Shown here: one piece after another, positions 1-11,214 of the stretch | Numbering within the stretch: the stretch's first letter is position 1 | How the letters are laid out: each line of letters begins with the position of its first letter | NCBI GenBank assembly: GCA_004212735.1 | Contig: SHBD01000004.1 | Coordinates: 107,304 to 171,303, forward strand | Reading direction: 5' to 3' | Length of the DNA stretch: 64,000 nucleotides | Source of the DNA: SAR116 cluster bacterium | Lineage (GTDB): Bacteria > Pseudomonadota > Alphaproteobacteria > Puniceispirillales > Puniceispirillaceae | Position numbers and translations under genes: made by a program | The notes under the pieces: generated by a model | The model's database searches: none | Told to the model about the DNA's origin: nothing | What the model saw: the letters and a program-made list of their open reading frames with translations, nothing else

Positions 1-1256
1 ATGATATGGATGGTTCCGCCGGTGCGATACCCACGAAGCGCCGAGAAGGCAAAGGTCTCGCCGACAACACCCTGTCCAGCAAAGGCGGCATCGCCATGCA
101 GCAGAATGCCCAAGACCTCAGTCCGCTCAGTATCGTTGCGCTGTTGCTGTTTTGCCCGTACACGGCCAACCACGACCGGATCGACAATTTCCAAATGCGA
201 TGGGTTCGGCGCGAGGCTGAGATGCACCTGCGTCTTATCGAACTCCCGGTCGGCAGATGCGCCCATGTGATATTTCACATCACCGGATCCACCAGCTTCC
301 TCCGGATTGGCAGGGTTGCCAAGAAATTCGGAAACAATGGCACGAAACGGCTTTGCCAGAACATTATGCAGAACATTCAACCGTCCGCGATGCGCCATGC
401 CAATGACAACCTCGCCAAGACCAAGCTGGCTGCCCCGTTTGAGGATCTGTTCAAGCGCAGGAATGACCGCCTCGCCGCCATCCAGACCAAACCGTTTGGT
501 CCCGGTATATTTCTTGTGAAGATATCGCTCAAACTCTGTAGCATCGACAAGACGCTCATAAATGGCCTTCTTGCCACGCAAGGTGAAATCAGTCTTGTTG
601 CCAATTGCCTCAATGCGTTCCTGGATCCACGCTTTTTGCGCCGGATCCTGAATGTGCATGAATTCAACACCGATCGTGCCGCAATAGGTCTTGCGGAGCT
701 GAGCAACAATCTCGCGCAGCGTTGCAGTTTCCAGACCCAGCACATAATTGATGAAAATGGGACGGTCCCAATCATCATCACCAAAGCCGTAGGTCTGCGG
801 ATCAAGTTCCGGATGAAGAGGCTTGTCCTCCAGTGCCAGAGGATCAAGATCGGCAATCAAATGGCCGCGAATACGATAAGCCCGAATCAACATCACTGCC
901 CGCAGTGAATCGAGCGTTGCGGCACGAATGTCCCCTGCATTCACATGCCGGCCTGCGACATGTCCATCAGCCACGGCACGGATCGATTCCTCTGGGTCTA
1001 TGGCACCAACGACACGGCTTGCGGCGCGCCCCCAGCTTGGCCCAGCTTCCATAAGATCGGTTTCAGCACCAACCTGATCGAGATGTTTGAAATAAGCGGC
1101 CCAACTCTTGTCGACTGAATTCGGATCACGCGCCCATACGGCTTTCATTTCCGCAATAAAAGTAGCATTGGCACCCGATAGCAGACTGTAGTCCGGTTCG
1201 GCGGTTTTTGTGTTGCCGTGACTGTCTAAACTTGGGGCTTGCCCGGAGTCGTCCAT
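1..1256 (-). CDS. sucA: 2-oxoglutarate dehydrogenase E1 component, partial (3' end outside window)
   Basis: This is the thiamine-diphosphate-dependent E1 subunit that decarboxylates 2-oxoglutarate in the TCA cycle. The minus-strand translation gives about 418 residues of a family that is usually 930-990 long, and it runs off the left edge. Visible motifs in order are LLSGANATFIAE near residue 25 (N-terminal E1 segment), MAHRGRLNVL near 285, GSGDVKYHMG, LSLAPNPSHLEIVDPVV, HGDAAFAGQG and GYRTGGTIHI. All of these are characteristic of SucA rather than of pyruvate dehydrogenase E1. The ATG at 1256 has an AAGGAAG Shine-Dalgarno about 7 bases upstream. It lies 76 bp after sucD on the same strand, so sucC-sucD-sucA is probably one transcript. 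The identification is very secure; only the C-terminal half is unseen. Confidence 0.96.
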   Translation of the reverse strand, partial: MDDSGQAPSLDSHGNTKTAEPDYSLLSGANATFIAEMKAVWARDPNSVDKSWAAYFKHLDQVGAETDLMEAGPSWGRAASRVVGAIDPEESIRAVADGHVAGRHVNAGDIRAATLDSLRAVMLIRAYRIRGHLIADLDPLALEDKPLHPELDPQTYGFGDDDWDRPIFINYVLGLETATLREIVAQLRKTYCGTIGVEFMHIQDPAQKAWIQERIEAIGNKTDFTLRGKKAIYERLVDATEFERYLHKKYTGTKRFGLDGGEAVIPALEQILKRGSQLGLGEVVIGMAHRGRLNVLHNVLAKPFRAIVSEFLGNPANPEEAGGSGDVKYHMGASADREFDKTQVHLSLAPNPSHLEIVDPVVVGRVRAKQQQRNDTERTEVLGILLHGDAAFAGQGVVGETFAFSALRGYRTGGTIHI

Positions 1257-1332
1257 CAGAAGGCTTCCTTCACAGGATTACAGAGTTAGCACAGTGTATG
1301 CGCTATTCTGGCTTATTCAAGTTGTTTACGTT

Positions 1333-2217
1333 CTAACCACGAAAGTCGGCAATAGCTTTTGTCACGGCCTCTCCAAGTCCAGCAGGCGAAGCGGCCATCA
1401 CAAAACCTGATACCTCCATCGCCGCAATCTTGTCCACCGCAGCACCGCTACCGCCACTGACAATGGCGCCGGCATGCCCCATTCGCCGTCCCGGCGGAGC
1501 GGTTCTGCCAGCAATGAAACCGGCAATTGGTTTTTTTGCCGCCTTGCTGGCGTAAAAAGCGGCCGCCTCTTCCTCGGCCGAGCCGCCAATTTCACCAATC
1601 ATCACGATTGCCTCAGTCTGCTCATCCGCAAGGAACATTTCCAGGCAATCAATAAAATTGGTTCCATTCACCGGGTCACCACCAATGCCAATGCAGGTTG
1701 ACTGACCGAGTCCCACCGCTGTTGTCTGGGCAACCGCCTCATAGGTCAGGGTACCCGACCGTGACACAATGCCGACCTTGCCAGGCTGATGAATATGACC
1801 AGGCATGATGCCGATCTTACATTCACCCGGGGTGATGATTCCCGGGCAGTTGGGTCCGATCAGGCGACTTTTGCTGGCATCAAGCGCGCGCTTTACCCGT
1901 ACCATGTCCAACACCGGAATGCCTTCAGTGATACAGATGATCAGTGGTATTTCAGCATCTATCGCTTCAAGGATAGAATCAGCGGCAAATGGCGGCGGCA
2001 CATAAATGACCGACGCATTCGCCCCGGTCTGCGCCATGGCTTCGGCAACCGAATTGAAAACCGGCAGATTGAGGTGGGTTTGTCCACCTTTGCCCGGCGT
2101 CACCCCACCAACCATAGTGGTGCCATAGGCAATTGCCTGTTCGGAATGAAAGCTGCCTTGTGAGCCTGTGAGACCCTGACAAATGACCCGGGTCTGGTTG
2201 TTAACGAGAACGGACAT
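1333..2217 (-). CDS. sucD: succinate-CoA ligase (ADP-forming) subunit alpha
   Basis: Succinyl-CoA synthetase alpha subunit, 294 residues (E. coli 289), which forms a heteromer with SucC for substrate-level phosphorylation in the TCA cycle. The N-terminal CoA-binding Rossmann domain shows [19 protein letters not shown], followed by the [14 protein letters not shown] loop. The phosphorylated histidine lies in [12 protein letters not shown] at about residue 248. The reading frame is open further upstream, but the family start [12 protein letters not shown] at 2217 is clearly right because the extra residues overlap sucC and look out of frame. It begins 13 bp after the sucC stop codon, so the two subunits are co-transcribed. 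Confidence 0.97.
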   Translation of the reverse strand: MSVLVNNQTRVICQGLTGSQGSFHSEQAIAYGTTMVGGVTPGKGGQTHLNLPVFNSVAEAMAQTGANASVIYVPPPFAADSILEAIDAEIPLIICITEGIPVLDMVRVKRALDASKSRLIGPNCPGIITPGECKIGIMPGHIHQPGKVGIVSRSGTLTYEAVAQTTAVGLGQSTCIGIGGDPVNGTNFIDCLEMFLADEQTEAIVMIGEIGGSAEEEAAAFYASKAAKKPIAGFIAGRTAPPGRRMGHAGAIVSGGSGAAVDKIAAMEVSGFVMAASPAGLGEAVTKAIADFRG

Positions 2218-2230
2218 GGTTTTTCCCCGG

Positions 2231-3391
2231 TTACTTGATGGCCGCGACAATTTTTGTCGCAGCATCGGCAAGATTGTCAGCTGGAATGATCGAAAGCCCT
2301 GACTCAGCCATGATCTTTTTGCCTTCCTCGACATTTGTTCCCTCAAGCCGGACGACAAGGGGCTTGTCCAGGCCAAGACTCCGCGCTGCCGAAACAACAC
2401 CCTCGGCAATGATGTCACACCGCATGATTCCACCAAAGATGTTGACCAGAATGCCCTTCACATTGTCATCCGAGAGAATGATCTTGAAAGCCTCGGTCAC
2501 GCGTTCGGTGGTGGCACTGCCGCCCACATCAAGGAAATTTGCCGGTGAGGCACCATTCAACTCAATGATATCCATCGTCGCCATGGCCAGACCAGCGCCA
2601 TTGACCATGCAGCCGATCTCACCATTCAGCTTGATGTAATTGAGATCAAATTCGCTGGCACGCACCTCAGCGGGATCTTCCTCGCTGAGGTCACGCAGCT
2701 CCATCACATTGGGATGGCGGTACAGCGCATTGTCATCAAAGCTCATTTTCGCGTCCAGTGCCAGCAGATCGCCAGCTCCGGTCACCACGAGAGGATTGAT
2801 TTCAACGAGCGAGGCATCAAGCGCCGTGAATGCCGTGAAAATTGAGTGCAGAAAAGATGGCAGTTGCTTGGCGGTGCCGCCAGACAGACCAAGAATGCCG
2901 GCAAGCCGTCGCATATGATACGGTTGCAGGCCAGTGGCAGGATCAATCGCCAACGAAAGAATTTTCTCTGGCTGACTGGCCGCCACTTCCTCGATATCCA
3001 TTCCGCCCTCACTCGAAGCGATGATCGTGACGCGGCTGGTGCCACGATCAACAAGCATCGAGAGATAAAGCTCATCCGCAATATCACAGCCATCTTCGAC
3101 ATAGAGGCGACGAACCTCACGCCCTTCTGGGCCAGTCTGATGCGTGACCAAAGTTCTGCCAAGAATCTCACCCGCTACGTCAGTTATCTCATCAAGGGAT
3201 TTGACAACTTTCACGCCGCCAGCCTTACCCCGGCCACCGGCATGGATCTGCGCTTTTACAACATAGACCGGACCGCCCAGTTCCTTCGCCGCCGACACCG
3301 CCTCGTCAACCGAGAAAGCGACCTGTCCGCGCGGAACCGGCACGCCATATTCAGCAAGCAGGGCCTTTGCCTGATGCTCATGAATATTCAT
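2231..3391 (-). CDS. sucC: succinate-CoA ligase (ADP-forming) subunit beta
   Basis: ATP-grasp beta subunit of succinyl-CoA synthetase, 386 residues, the usual length. The N-terminus [20 protein letters not shown] is the family signature and fixes the start at 3391; an 11-residue upstream extension is not conserved. The ATP-grasp lysine/glycine segment [12 protein letters not shown] follows near residue 45, and [13 protein letters not shown] marks the C-terminal flavodoxin-like domain that meets SucD. An intrinsic terminator lies between the upstream mdh and this gene, so sucCDA may use its own promoter or depend on readthrough. Confidence 0.97.
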   Translation of the reverse strand: MNIHEHQAKALLAEYGVPVPRGQVAFSVDEAVSAAKELGGPVYVVKAQIHAGGRGKAGGVKVVKSLDEITDVAGEILGRTLVTHQTGPEGREVRRLYVEDGCDIADELYLSMLVDRGTSRVTIIASSEGGMDIEEVAASQPEKILSLAIDPATGLQPYHMRRLAGILGLSGGTAKQLPSFLHSIFTAFTALDASLVEINPLVVTGAGDLLALDAKMSFDDNALYRHPNVMELRDLSEEDPAEVRASEFDLNYIKLNGEIGCMVNGAGLAMATMDIIELNGASPANFLDVGGSATTERVTEAFKIILSDDNVKGILVNIFGGIMRCDIIAEGVVSAARSLGLDKPLVVRLEGTNVEEGKKIMAESGLSIIPADNLADAATKIVAAIK

Positions 3392-3403
3392 TGAAACACA
3401 TCC

Positions 3404-3433
3404 CCCAAAAGAAAAGGCGGGCATCAGCCCGCC
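3404..3433 (-). terminator. intrinsic terminator after mdh
   Basis: On the minus strand a perfect 7-bp stem (GGCGGGC/GCCCGCC) with a 4-base loop is followed directly by TTTTCTTTT. It sits just past the mdh stop codon and about 12 bases before the sucC start codon. This is a textbook Rho-independent terminator placed inside what would otherwise look like one mdh-sucCD operon, so it may attenuate transcription into sucC. Confidence 0.8.
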
Positions 3434-3438
3434 ATCCG

Positions 3439-4467
<1,029 letters not shown>

Positions 4468-4527
4468 TTACAAAATTAAACCCGATGACACAAGAGCCAA
4501 GCCGTGAAAAGCGGGGAAACCATATTT

Positions 4528-5634
4528 TTATATGTCGGTTTGAAACAATTTTCCGCGGCAGGTCATTTCACTCAACCGAGACATCGTGCGGGAAAACTCG
4601 AATGCAAAATGATGCCCCTCATAGAGCGCGTCGATATCCGTCGCGGCGGAGGCGATGAGAAAGCGCGACCGGTCATAGAGCGCGTCGACAAGCCACATAA
4701 AACGCCGCGCAGACGCTTCGTTCTGATCACCAAACCTGGGAACCCCGCGCATTACGATACCGGCATATTTTCCCGCAACCGCCAGATAGTCGCGTGCAGC
4801 CAACGGCGCTTCGCACAATTCAGCGAAGGTGACCAGCGCAACATCCCCCGCACTGCACTCAATCACAACATCGCGGCCAGCCACACGCAAAGTGGAGGGG
4901 GTGGCCTCGCTCGCTCCCCGCAGCGCGTCAAATACCTGTTCCAACGCCACCGCGGCGCGACTGTCATCGGGAGTGTACCAAGCCTGCATGTCCGCCAGTA
5001 CCGAACCACGCCAGTCTGGCCCTTCTGCAATTTCAACCAATTCGCAGCGTTGTTTCAGCAGAGCGATGAATGGCAGGAACCGGTCCCTGTGCAACCCATC
5101 CTTATAGAGATCGTCCGCATGCCTGTTGGAGGTAGCAACCAATGTGACACCCTCATCAAAGATCGCCGTGAACAGGCGCGCGAGAATCATCGCATCAGCG
5201 ATGTCACGCACCTCCATCTCGTCAAAACACAGCACCTGCCCTCTGCCAGCCAACTGCTTGGCGGCCTGTGCAATTGGGTTGGCCGTGCCAGCTTCCCGCG
5301 CTGCATGGATCAAATCCTGCGCCAACACCATGAAATCGTGAAAATGCAGACGCCAGCCGATCGGAACGCCATTGCCGTGGGGCAGGGAAGCAAAGAACAT
5401 GTCCATCAACATCGTCTTGCCGCGGCCAACACCTCCATAGATATAAAGACCAGTCATAGGTTCCGTTCGGCGGATGAAATTCCTCAGCCAGCCATGCGAC
5501 TGTTGGTCGATGATTGCGGCGCGCAATTGGTCCAGCTGACATGCGGTGGTGTACTGCCCTGCATCTTCCTGCAAATCACCGGCCGCAACGCGTTGTGCCA
5601 ATGCCTTGCTCGGGATCAGGGATTGTTCAGCCAT
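4528..5634 (-). CDS. zapE: cell division protein ZapE (AFG1-like ATPase)
   Basis: AFG1/ZapE family P-loop ATPase, 368 residues. E. coli ZapE acts at the Z ring; the mitochondrial homologue Afg1/LACE1 is linked to respiratory-complex turnover. Visible motifs are Walker A in YGGVGRGKTMLMDMFF, the HFHDFM segment, and Walker B in VLCFDEMEVRDIADAMIL. The family segment ATSNRHADDLYKDGLHRDRF follows. I start at the ATG at 5634 because the longer frame begins with TTG. It sits between sdhB and mdh, a placement that fits a role in respiratory quality control, but that role is inference. Confidence 0.93.
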   Translation of the reverse strand: MAEQSLIPSKALAQRVAAGDLQEDAGQYTTACQLDQLRAAIIDQQSHGWLRNFIRRTEPMTGLYIYGGVGRGKTMLMDMFFASLPHGNGVPIGWRLHFHDFMVLAQDLIHAAREAGTANPIAQAAKQLAGRGQVLCFDEMEVRDIADAMILARLFTAIFDEGVTLVATSNRHADDLYKDGLHRDRFLPFIALLKQRCELVEIAEGPDWRGSVLADMQAWYTPDDSRAAVALEQVFDALRGASEATPSTLRVAGRDVVIECSAGDVALVTFAELCEAPLAARDYLAVAGKYAGIVMRGVPRFGDQNEASARRFMWLVDALYDRSRFLIASAATDIDALYEGHHFAFEFSRTMSRLSEMTCRGKLFQTDI

Positions 5635-5747
5635 TCGCTCATCTCTGTCTTTTGGCAGGCGCAACGTATCAAATCAGCAAATCCGCGACCAGTCAAAGCC
5701 CCTGTGCCGACATCGACGTGCCGCTTCCGGCCGACATTGTGCAGGGT

Positions 5748-6524
5748 TTAGCGCTTCGCCAGATCTGACTTGATGCTGGCAATGGCCTTGCCGGGGTTCA
5801 GGCCCTTTGGACATGTTTTTGCGCAATTCATGATGGTGTGACAGCGATAGAGGGCAAAACTATCATCAAGCGCATCGAGACGTTCGCTGGTGTGATCATC
5901 ACGACTGTCAGCAACCCAGCGATAGGCCTGCAGCAATACCGCCGGCCCCAAATATTCATCGCTGTTCCACCAATAGCTCGGGCAGGCGGTTGAACAGCTG
6001 AAACACAGCACGCATTCCCAAAGCCCATCAAGCTTTTCGCGTTCTTCAGGCGATTGGCGCCGTTCCTGTCCCTCCGGCGCAGGCTTGTCAGTTTTCAACC
6101 ACGGTTCGATTGAAGTCAGTTGCCGATAGGCGTTGCTGAGATCCGGCACGAGATCCTTGACCACAGGCATATGGGGCAAAGGGAAAATCTTCACATCACC
6201 CTTCACCTCAGCAATGCTTTTCAGACAGGCCAGCGTGTTCGTGCCATCAATGTTCATCGAACATGATCCGCAGATTCCCTCACGGCATGACCGGCGAAAT
6301 GTCAGACTACTGTCCTGTTCGCTCTTGATCTTGATCAGCGCATCCAGAACCATCGGGCCGCAATCATCAAGATCAATGTCGAAACTGTCGATCCGCGGAT
6401 TGGCATCGTCATCGGGCGACCAGCGATAGATCTGGAATGTTCTCACATCCTGTGCGTTGGCTGGCGCCGAATGCGACTCGCCCTTGGTCATTTTGGAATT
6501 TGCAGGAAGTGCGAATTCAGCCAT
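5748..6524 (-). CDS. sdhB: succinate dehydrogenase iron-sulfur subunit
   Basis: Complex II electron-transfer subunit, 258 residues, passing electrons from SdhA flavin to ubiquinone through three Fe-S clusters. The [2Fe-2S] cysteines are in [16 protein letters not shown] with a further Cys in TLAC near residue 95. The ferredoxin-like domain has [16 protein letters not shown] and [17 protein letters not shown] for the [4Fe-4S] and [3Fe-4S] clusters. It follows sdhA by 20 bp in the order sdhC-sdhD-sdhA-sdhB. Confidence 0.97.
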   Translation of the reverse strand: MAEFALPANSKMTKGESHSAPANAQDVRTFQIYRWSPDDDANPRIDSFDIDLDDCGPMVLDALIKIKSEQDSSLTFRRSCREGICGSCSMNIDGTNTLACLKSIAEVKGDVKIFPLPHMPVVKDLVPDLSNAYRQLTSIEPWLKTDKPAPEGQERRQSPEEREKLDGLWECVLCFSCSTACPSYWWNSDEYLGPAVLLQAYRWVADSRDDHTSERLDALDDSFALYRCHTIMNCAKTCPKGLNPGKAIASIKSDLAKR

Positions 6525-6544
6525 TGATGCCTCGCCAACTACCC

Positions 6545-8335
6545 CTAGTAAACACGCGGTGCCGGTGGAATTGGCGCCACATCGTTACTCAGGGTATTCA
6601 TGATTACATTGCGGTATGAAAGTTCAGACTTATTATCCTCATCCAGACGCATGACGGTGTGTTTCATCCATTTGTCGTCGTCACGTTCAGGCCAGTTCTC
6701 ATGGGCATGGGCGCCGCGTGATTCCTGGCGCTGCTCCGCCGAACGGATTGTCACCAATGCCTGACCAACAAGATTCTCCAGTTCCAGCGCCTCAACCAGA
6801 TCTGTGTTCCAGATCAGGGATTTGTCCTTGACCCCAATATGCGCCATCTTGCCAGCCACATTATCCATGTTCTGCACACCGTCAGACAGGCTATCAGTGG
6901 ATCTGAAAACAGCGGCGTGACGTTGCATCACATGCTGCATTTCAAGCCGGATCGAAGCAGTGCTCTCGCTGCCGCTGGCATTGCGCATTCGATTGAAACG
7001 TTCGAGGGCCTTTTCGGTGGCGGCCTGTGGTGCGGTTCGCGTGGCAGCACCGGGGGTCACTGTCTCGACCGCCCTGTGCGCTGCAGCTCTGCCAAACACC
7101 ACGATATCAAGCAGTGAGTTGGTTCCCAACCGGTTGGCGCCATGCACCGAGACACAAGCGGCCTCACCAATCGCCATCAGTCCCGGGACCACTGCATTTT
7201 CATCATTGCCGTTTGGTGAGATCACTTCACCATGATAATTTGTCGGGATTCCACCCATGTTGTAATGCACCGTCGGCAATACCGGGATCGGTTCGCGGGT
7301 CACGTCAACACCGCAGAAAATGCGCGCCGTTTCGGTAATTCCCGGTAGCCTCTGATGCAGCGTATCAGCGTCGATATGTTCCAGATGCAGCATGATGTGG
7401 TCTTTGTTCGGCCCCACGCCCCTACCTTCATTGATTTCGATTGTCATTGCCCGGCTGACGACATCACGACTGGCGAGATCCTTGGCGGTTGGGGCAAAAC
7501 GCTCCATGAACCGCTCACCCTCGGAGTTTGTCAGATAACCACCCTCACCACGCGCGCCTTCGGTAATCAGCACACCCGCGCCATAAACGCCGGTGGGGTG
7601 AAACTGGACAAACTCCATATCCTGCAATGGCAGCCCCGCACGCAGGGCCATCGCGTTACCATCTCCGGTACAGGTGTGCGCCGAGGTGCATGAAAAATAG
7701 ACCCGGCCATAACCACCGGTCGCCAGAACCGTTTCTTGGCCCCAGAAGCGATGCAATGTGCCATCTTCCATGCAGAGCGCGATGATACCGGCACATTCGC
7801 CCTCATCATTCATCAACAGATCAAGGGCAAAATACTCGATATGGAAATGCGCCTGATGTTTCAGACATTGTTGATAGAGTGTATGCAGAATGGCATGCCC
7901 CGTCCGATCGGCCGCAGCGCAGGCGCGGCGGGCCATGGACTTGCCATAATCAAGAGTATGGCCACCGAAAGGCCGCTGATAAATCTTACCCTCATCGGTA
8001 CGCGAGAACGGCACGCCGTAATTCTCCAGCTCGATCACCGAAGGAATTGCGTTCCGGCACATATATTCGATGGCATCTTGATCACCGAGCCAGTCCGACC
8101 CCTTGACCGTGTCATACATATGATACTGCCAATTGTCGCCCTCGCCCATATTATTGAGCGCGGCGCCTATGCCGCCCTGTGCGGCTACCGTGTGCGAGCG
8201 GGTTGGGAATACCTTGGTGATACAAGCTGTTTTTAGCCCGGACGCAGCCATGCCAAGCGTCGCGCGCAAACCAGCGCCACCGGCACCAACAACCACAACG
8301 TCATAATGATGATCAGTAATTTCGTATGAGGACAT
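6545..8335 (-). CDS. sdhA: succinate dehydrogenase flavoprotein subunit
   Basis: Catalytic FAD subunit of complex II, 596 residues. It shows the N-terminal dinucleotide loop [16 protein letters not shown], the covalent-FAD histidine in [18 protein letters not shown], the [19 protein letters not shown] segment, the active-site stretch [15 protein letters not shown], and [15 protein letters not shown] near residue 365. The C-terminal helical domain follows. It lies 17 bp downstream of sdhD in the sdhCDAB operon. The assignment over fumarate reductase rests on operon order and on the two short anchors with SdhC/SdhD character. Confidence 0.97.
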   Translation of the reverse strand: MSSYEITDHHYDVVVVGAGGAGLRATLGMAASGLKTACITKVFPTRSHTVAAQGGIGAALNNMGEGDNWQYHMYDTVKGSDWLGDQDAIEYMCRNAIPSVIELENYGVPFSRTDEGKIYQRPFGGHTLDYGKSMARRACAAADRTGHAILHTLYQQCLKHQAHFHIEYFALDLLMNDEGECAGIIALCMEDGTLHRFWGQETVLATGGYGRVYFSCTSAHTCTGDGNAMALRAGLPLQDMEFVQFHPTGVYGAGVLITEGARGEGGYLTNSEGERFMERFAPTAKDLASRDVVSRAMTIEINEGRGVGPNKDHIMLHLEHIDADTLHQRLPGITETARIFCGVDVTREPIPVLPTVHYNMGGIPTNYHGEVISPNGNDENAVVPGLMAIGEAACVSVHGANRLGTNSLLDIVVFGRAAAHRAVETVTPGAATRTAPQAATEKALERFNRMRNASGSESTASIRLEMQHVMQRHAAVFRSTDSLSDGVQNMDNVAGKMAHIGVKDKSLIWNTDLVEALELENLVGQALVTIRSAEQRQESRGAHAHENWPERDDDKWMKHTVMRLDEDNKSELSYRNVIMNTLSNDVAPIPPAPRVY

Positions 8336-8352
8336 TAGCTCCGCTTTCTATC

Positions 8353-8718
8353 TCAAAAAGCCGTTACGACAAGAGACCACAGGCTGGCCACACCGACAAT
8401 TAAGAGCGCCGCCTTTGCTGTATAGATAAGGGGCCGGCGGCCCTTATTCAAAGGAACATAATCCTCAATGACCACTTCCAGCCCCAACGAGGCGTGAAAA
8501 AGACCGATGACAACTAGGCAGACAAGGCCCAGCATATTGATCGGCGCAGTCACAAATGCCACAGCCTGCGCATGATCAAGCGTACCAAGCCGTGAGACAA
8601 CAAAAACGAAATACGCCATCGCCACAAACAGGGCGAGAGCGCTGATCCGTTGCCAGCGCCAGTGCCGGACTCCCGAAATGCGCGGCCGGTGGTCTATTCC
8701 TGCGGGGAAATCAGCCAT
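8353..8718 (-). CDS. sdhD: succinate dehydrogenase membrane anchor subunit
   Basis: Small membrane anchor of complex II, 121 residues, with three predicted membrane helices (about residues 28-45, 56-78 and 98-120). The heme/quinone-region signature HASLGLEVVIEDYV near residue 77 is typical of SdhD. It begins 16 bp after the sdhC stop. Confidence 0.93.
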   Translation of the reverse strand: MADFPAGIDHRPRISGVRHWRWQRISALALFVAMAYFVFVVSRLGTLDHAQAVAFVTAPINMLGLVCLVVIGLFHASLGLEVVIEDYVPLNKGRRPLIYTAKAALLIVGVASLWSLVVTAF

Positions 8719-8734
8719 TGATAATCACCTCCAC

Positions 8735-9112
8735 CTAAAACCAGACCGAAAGCCATAGCAACGCCGTGAGACCACATGTCGCGCCAAGCACAACATAGCC
8801 ACTGCGATAGACGTCCGGAATGGTCAGGCCGAAACCGAGATCCCAACTAAGATGCCTAATGCCGTTGCACGCATGATAGAATAGCGCGACCGAATATCCG
8901 AATAGGACAAATTGACCCAATGGGTGGCCGACAATCGCCGCCATGATGGCAAAGGTTTCGGGACCACTGGCCACCGCAATAAGCCACAAAGCAAGAACAA
9001 GTGTTCCTGTCGTCAAAACGACTCCGCTCGCCCGGTGCGTGATCGACAGGATAGACGTCAGCTGCGGACGATAAACCTGCAAATGCGGTGACATTGGTCG
9101 TGCCTTCGCCAT
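8735..9112 (-). CDS. sdhC: succinate dehydrogenase cytochrome b556 subunit
   Basis: Membrane anchor carrying the heme b ligand, 125 residues. The N-terminus RPMSPHLQVYRPQLTSILS and the SITHRASGV quinone-site motif are family signatures, and YHACNGIRHLSWDLG contains the heme-ligand histidine near residue 80. Three hydrophobic helices are evident. An in-frame ATG four codons upstream (9124) is also possible; I prefer 9112, which gives MAKARPMSP. It is the first gene of the sdh operon and is divergent from pdxY, with about 157 bp between the starts. Confidence 0.94.
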   Translation of the reverse strand: MAKARPMSPHLQVYRPQLTSILSITHRASGVVLTTGTLVLALWLIAVASGPETFAIMAAIVGHPLGQFVLFGYSVALFYHACNGIRHLSWDLGFGLTIPDVYRSGYVVLGATCGLTALLWLSVWF

Positions 9113-9269
9113 GACATACCTCATCGGACTAATTAGTGTGAAATTGAGCTGTGTTTATGATTTAACAGCCAGCGATAGTCAATGCGAAACGCCCCAGTCC
9201 GCAATCTGCCAGACTGAATTCTGTCATTTCAAATTGCCTTTTCATCATTTTGGCGGCACAACGCTTGCC

Positions 9270-10118
9270 ATGAAACAAATTTTGTCCATCCAGTCATCAG
9301 TTACACTTGGTTTTGTGGGAAACAGCGTGGCAGCACCCGTGTTGACCGCAATGGGGCATCATCCCCTTGCTGTGGACACCATAGCACTCGCCGCCCATCC
9401 CGGATATGGCACCCGCAGCGGTGGTGTTCTCGCAACTGAAGATTTCACCAAAATTCTGCAGGCGCTGGCGCATTTTAATGCTCTTAGCGGGGTTGATTTC
9501 GTGATCACCGGCTATCTGGGTACAGCAGGTCAGGCGGCACCTATCAAAGATACACTTAACGCCTGGCGGCGACAGGTCGACAACGGCATCTATGTTCTTG
9601 ATCCGGTTCTGGGCGATGCTGACAGCCTGTATGTAAAACCGCAGATAGCTGCCACCTTGCAAGCAGAGCTGCTGCCTCTGGCCGACATCATAACACCCAA
9701 CCGATTTGAGCTCGGCTTTCTAGCTGACTGCGAGATCGCCGATCTTGATGCCGCCATCGATGCTGGGCAGAAACTTCTTACCACTCACCCAAAGCTGGGT
9801 GCTGTAATCGCCACCGGCATCAGCCGCGAGGCAGACATGGCCGGTGGTATTGGTGATCTGCTGATCGCCGAAAATGATGCGCCCTTGTGGCTGCCAGCCT
9901 CAGATGATGGGCCTATTTCGCCAAAGAATATCCCGGGCGGCGGTGATCTTCTGACCGCTATCATGACTGGCAATCTTGCTAATGGTATGGATCTGGTGGA
10001 GGCCGCTGGCAATGCCAGTCAGATGGCGCACCGCATCATCGCCAATAGCACAGGCACACGCGATCTTGCACTGATGGAACAATTGCACCTGCTTGATCAG
10101 AAGAGCCCAGCCAGTTAA
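9270..10118 (+). CDS. pdxY: pyridoxal kinase (PdxY/PdxK family)
   Basis: Ribokinase-fold kinase that phosphorylates pyridoxal in the PLP salvage pathway, 282 residues. The family N-terminus SIQSSVTLGFVGNSVAAPVL starts four residues in, followed by GYGTRSGG (lid), VLDPVLGD, TPNRFELGFL, and the anion-hole/catalytic-base motif PGGGDLLTAIMTG near residue 230. PdxY usually has GTGD there, so GGGD is a small variation. The frame is open upstream to 9111, but homology begins at MKQILSIQ, giving 9270. It is transcribed alone and is convergent with asd, 7 bp apart. Confidence 0.85.
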   Translation: MKQILSIQSSVTLGFVGNSVAAPVLTAMGHHPLAVDTIALAAHPGYGTRSGGVLATEDFTKILQALAHFNALSGVDFVITGYLGTAGQAAPIKDTLNAWRRQVDNGIYVLDPVLGDADSLYVKPQIAATLQAELLPLADIITPNRFELGFLADCEIADLDAAIDAGQKLLTTHPKLGAVIATGISREADMAGGIGDLLIAENDAPLWLPASDDGPISPKNIPGGGDLLTAIMTGNLANGMDLVEAAGNASQMAHRIIANSTGTRDLALMEQLHLLDQKSPAS

Positions 10119-10125
10119 CCGGCAA

Positions 10126-11160
10126 TTAGCGGCCAGAAATGCCGCGCGCGACCACCAGTTCGGCAATCTGCACAGAATTAAGGGCAGCCCCTTTGCGAAG
10201 ATTGTCGGAGACACACCAGAACACCAGTCCATTATCAATTGTCGGGTCCTTGCGAATCCGGCTGATATAGACAGCATCCTCGCCGGCGGCCTCCTGCGGC
10301 GTCACATAACCCTCATTGGCCCGATGATCGACAACAATGCACCCTTCTGCATCCTGCAAGAGCTTGCGCGCCGCGTTCTCAGCCATCGGCCGATCAGTCT
10401 CAATAAATACGGCCTCGCTATGACCGATGAAAACCGGAATGCGCACACACTGCGCCACAAGCTCGATCGATGGGTCGAGAATTTTCTTTGTCTCGGCTGA
10501 CATCTTCCATTCTTCCTTGGTGAAGCCATCATCAAGAAAAACATCAATATGAGGGATCGCATTGAAGGCAATCTGTTTGGTGAAAAGCTCAGGCTGCACC
10601 GAATCATTCACGAAAACACCACGTGTCTGATTGAACAACTCATCCATCGCCGGGCGGCCTGCACCCGAAACCGCCTGATAGGTTGAAACCACCACACGAC
10701 GGACACCAAAGGCTTCATGAAGCGGCTTCAATGCCACAACAAGCTGAGCTGTGGAACAGTTTGGGTTGGCAATGATATTGCGTCCGCCATTGGCACGGGT
10801 CACGCCGGAAACCGCATCGGCGTTGACCTCGGGAACGATCAACGGCACATCCGCATCCATGCGATAGGCGGATGAATTGTCGATCACAAGGCACCCCGCC
10901 TCAGCTGCTTTTGGTGCAAACGCCTTGGAGGTGTCGCCACCAGCAGAAAACAACGCAATATCGGCTGAAGCAAAATCAAATTTATCCAGTGCCTCAACAG
11001 TCAGCGTGACATCTTCACCATAGGACAATTCTCGCCCAGCCGATTTCGATGACGCCAGCGCGTGCACTTTGTCAGCTGGAAAATTACGTTCAGCCAGTGT
11101 TTGCAGCATTTCACGGCCAACGGCGCCCGTGGCGCCGACAACGGCTACTCTATATCCCAT
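10126..11160 (-). CDS. asd: aspartate-semialdehyde dehydrogenase
   Basis: NADPH-dependent reduction of aspartyl phosphate to aspartate semialdehyde, the branch point to lysine, DAP, threonine and methionine; 344 residues. It shows AVVGATGAVGREML at the N-terminus, the active-site cysteine in ANPNCSTAQ near residue 133, STYQAVSGAGRPAMDEL, and the catalytic histidine region GHSEAVFIE. ATG at 11160 has GAGGA five bases upstream; an ATG at 11175 lacks a Shine-Dalgarno. It is the last gene of the leuCDB-asd run. Confidence 0.96.
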   Translation of the reverse strand: MGYRVAVVGATGAVGREMLQTLAERNFPADKVHALASSKSAGRELSYGEDVTLTVEALDKFDFASADIALFSAGGDTSKAFAPKAAEAGCLVIDNSSAYRMDADVPLIVPEVNADAVSGVTRANGGRNIIANPNCSTAQLVVALKPLHEAFGVRRVVVSTYQAVSGAGRPAMDELFNQTRGVFVNDSVQPELFTKQIAFNAIPHIDVFLDDGFTKEEWKMSAETKKILDPSIELVAQCVRIPVFIGHSEAVFIETDRPMAENAARKLLQDAEGCIVVDHRANEGYVTPQEAAGEDAVYISRIRKDPTIDNGLVFWCVSDNLRKGAALNSVQIAELVVARGISGR

Positions 11161-11214
11161 TTCATCCTCGTTCATCGAGGTGGATGATCCACCACATTTG
11201 ATTGCCTGTCAGTC

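Noticed and set aside
6..908. 300-residue plus-strand frame at the window start
   Set aside because: It is the antisense shadow of sucA, whose minus-strand translation carries clear SucA motifs throughout.
2846..3394. 182-residue plus-strand frame opposite sucC
   Set aside because: It is antisense to conserved sucC sequence and resembles no known protein.
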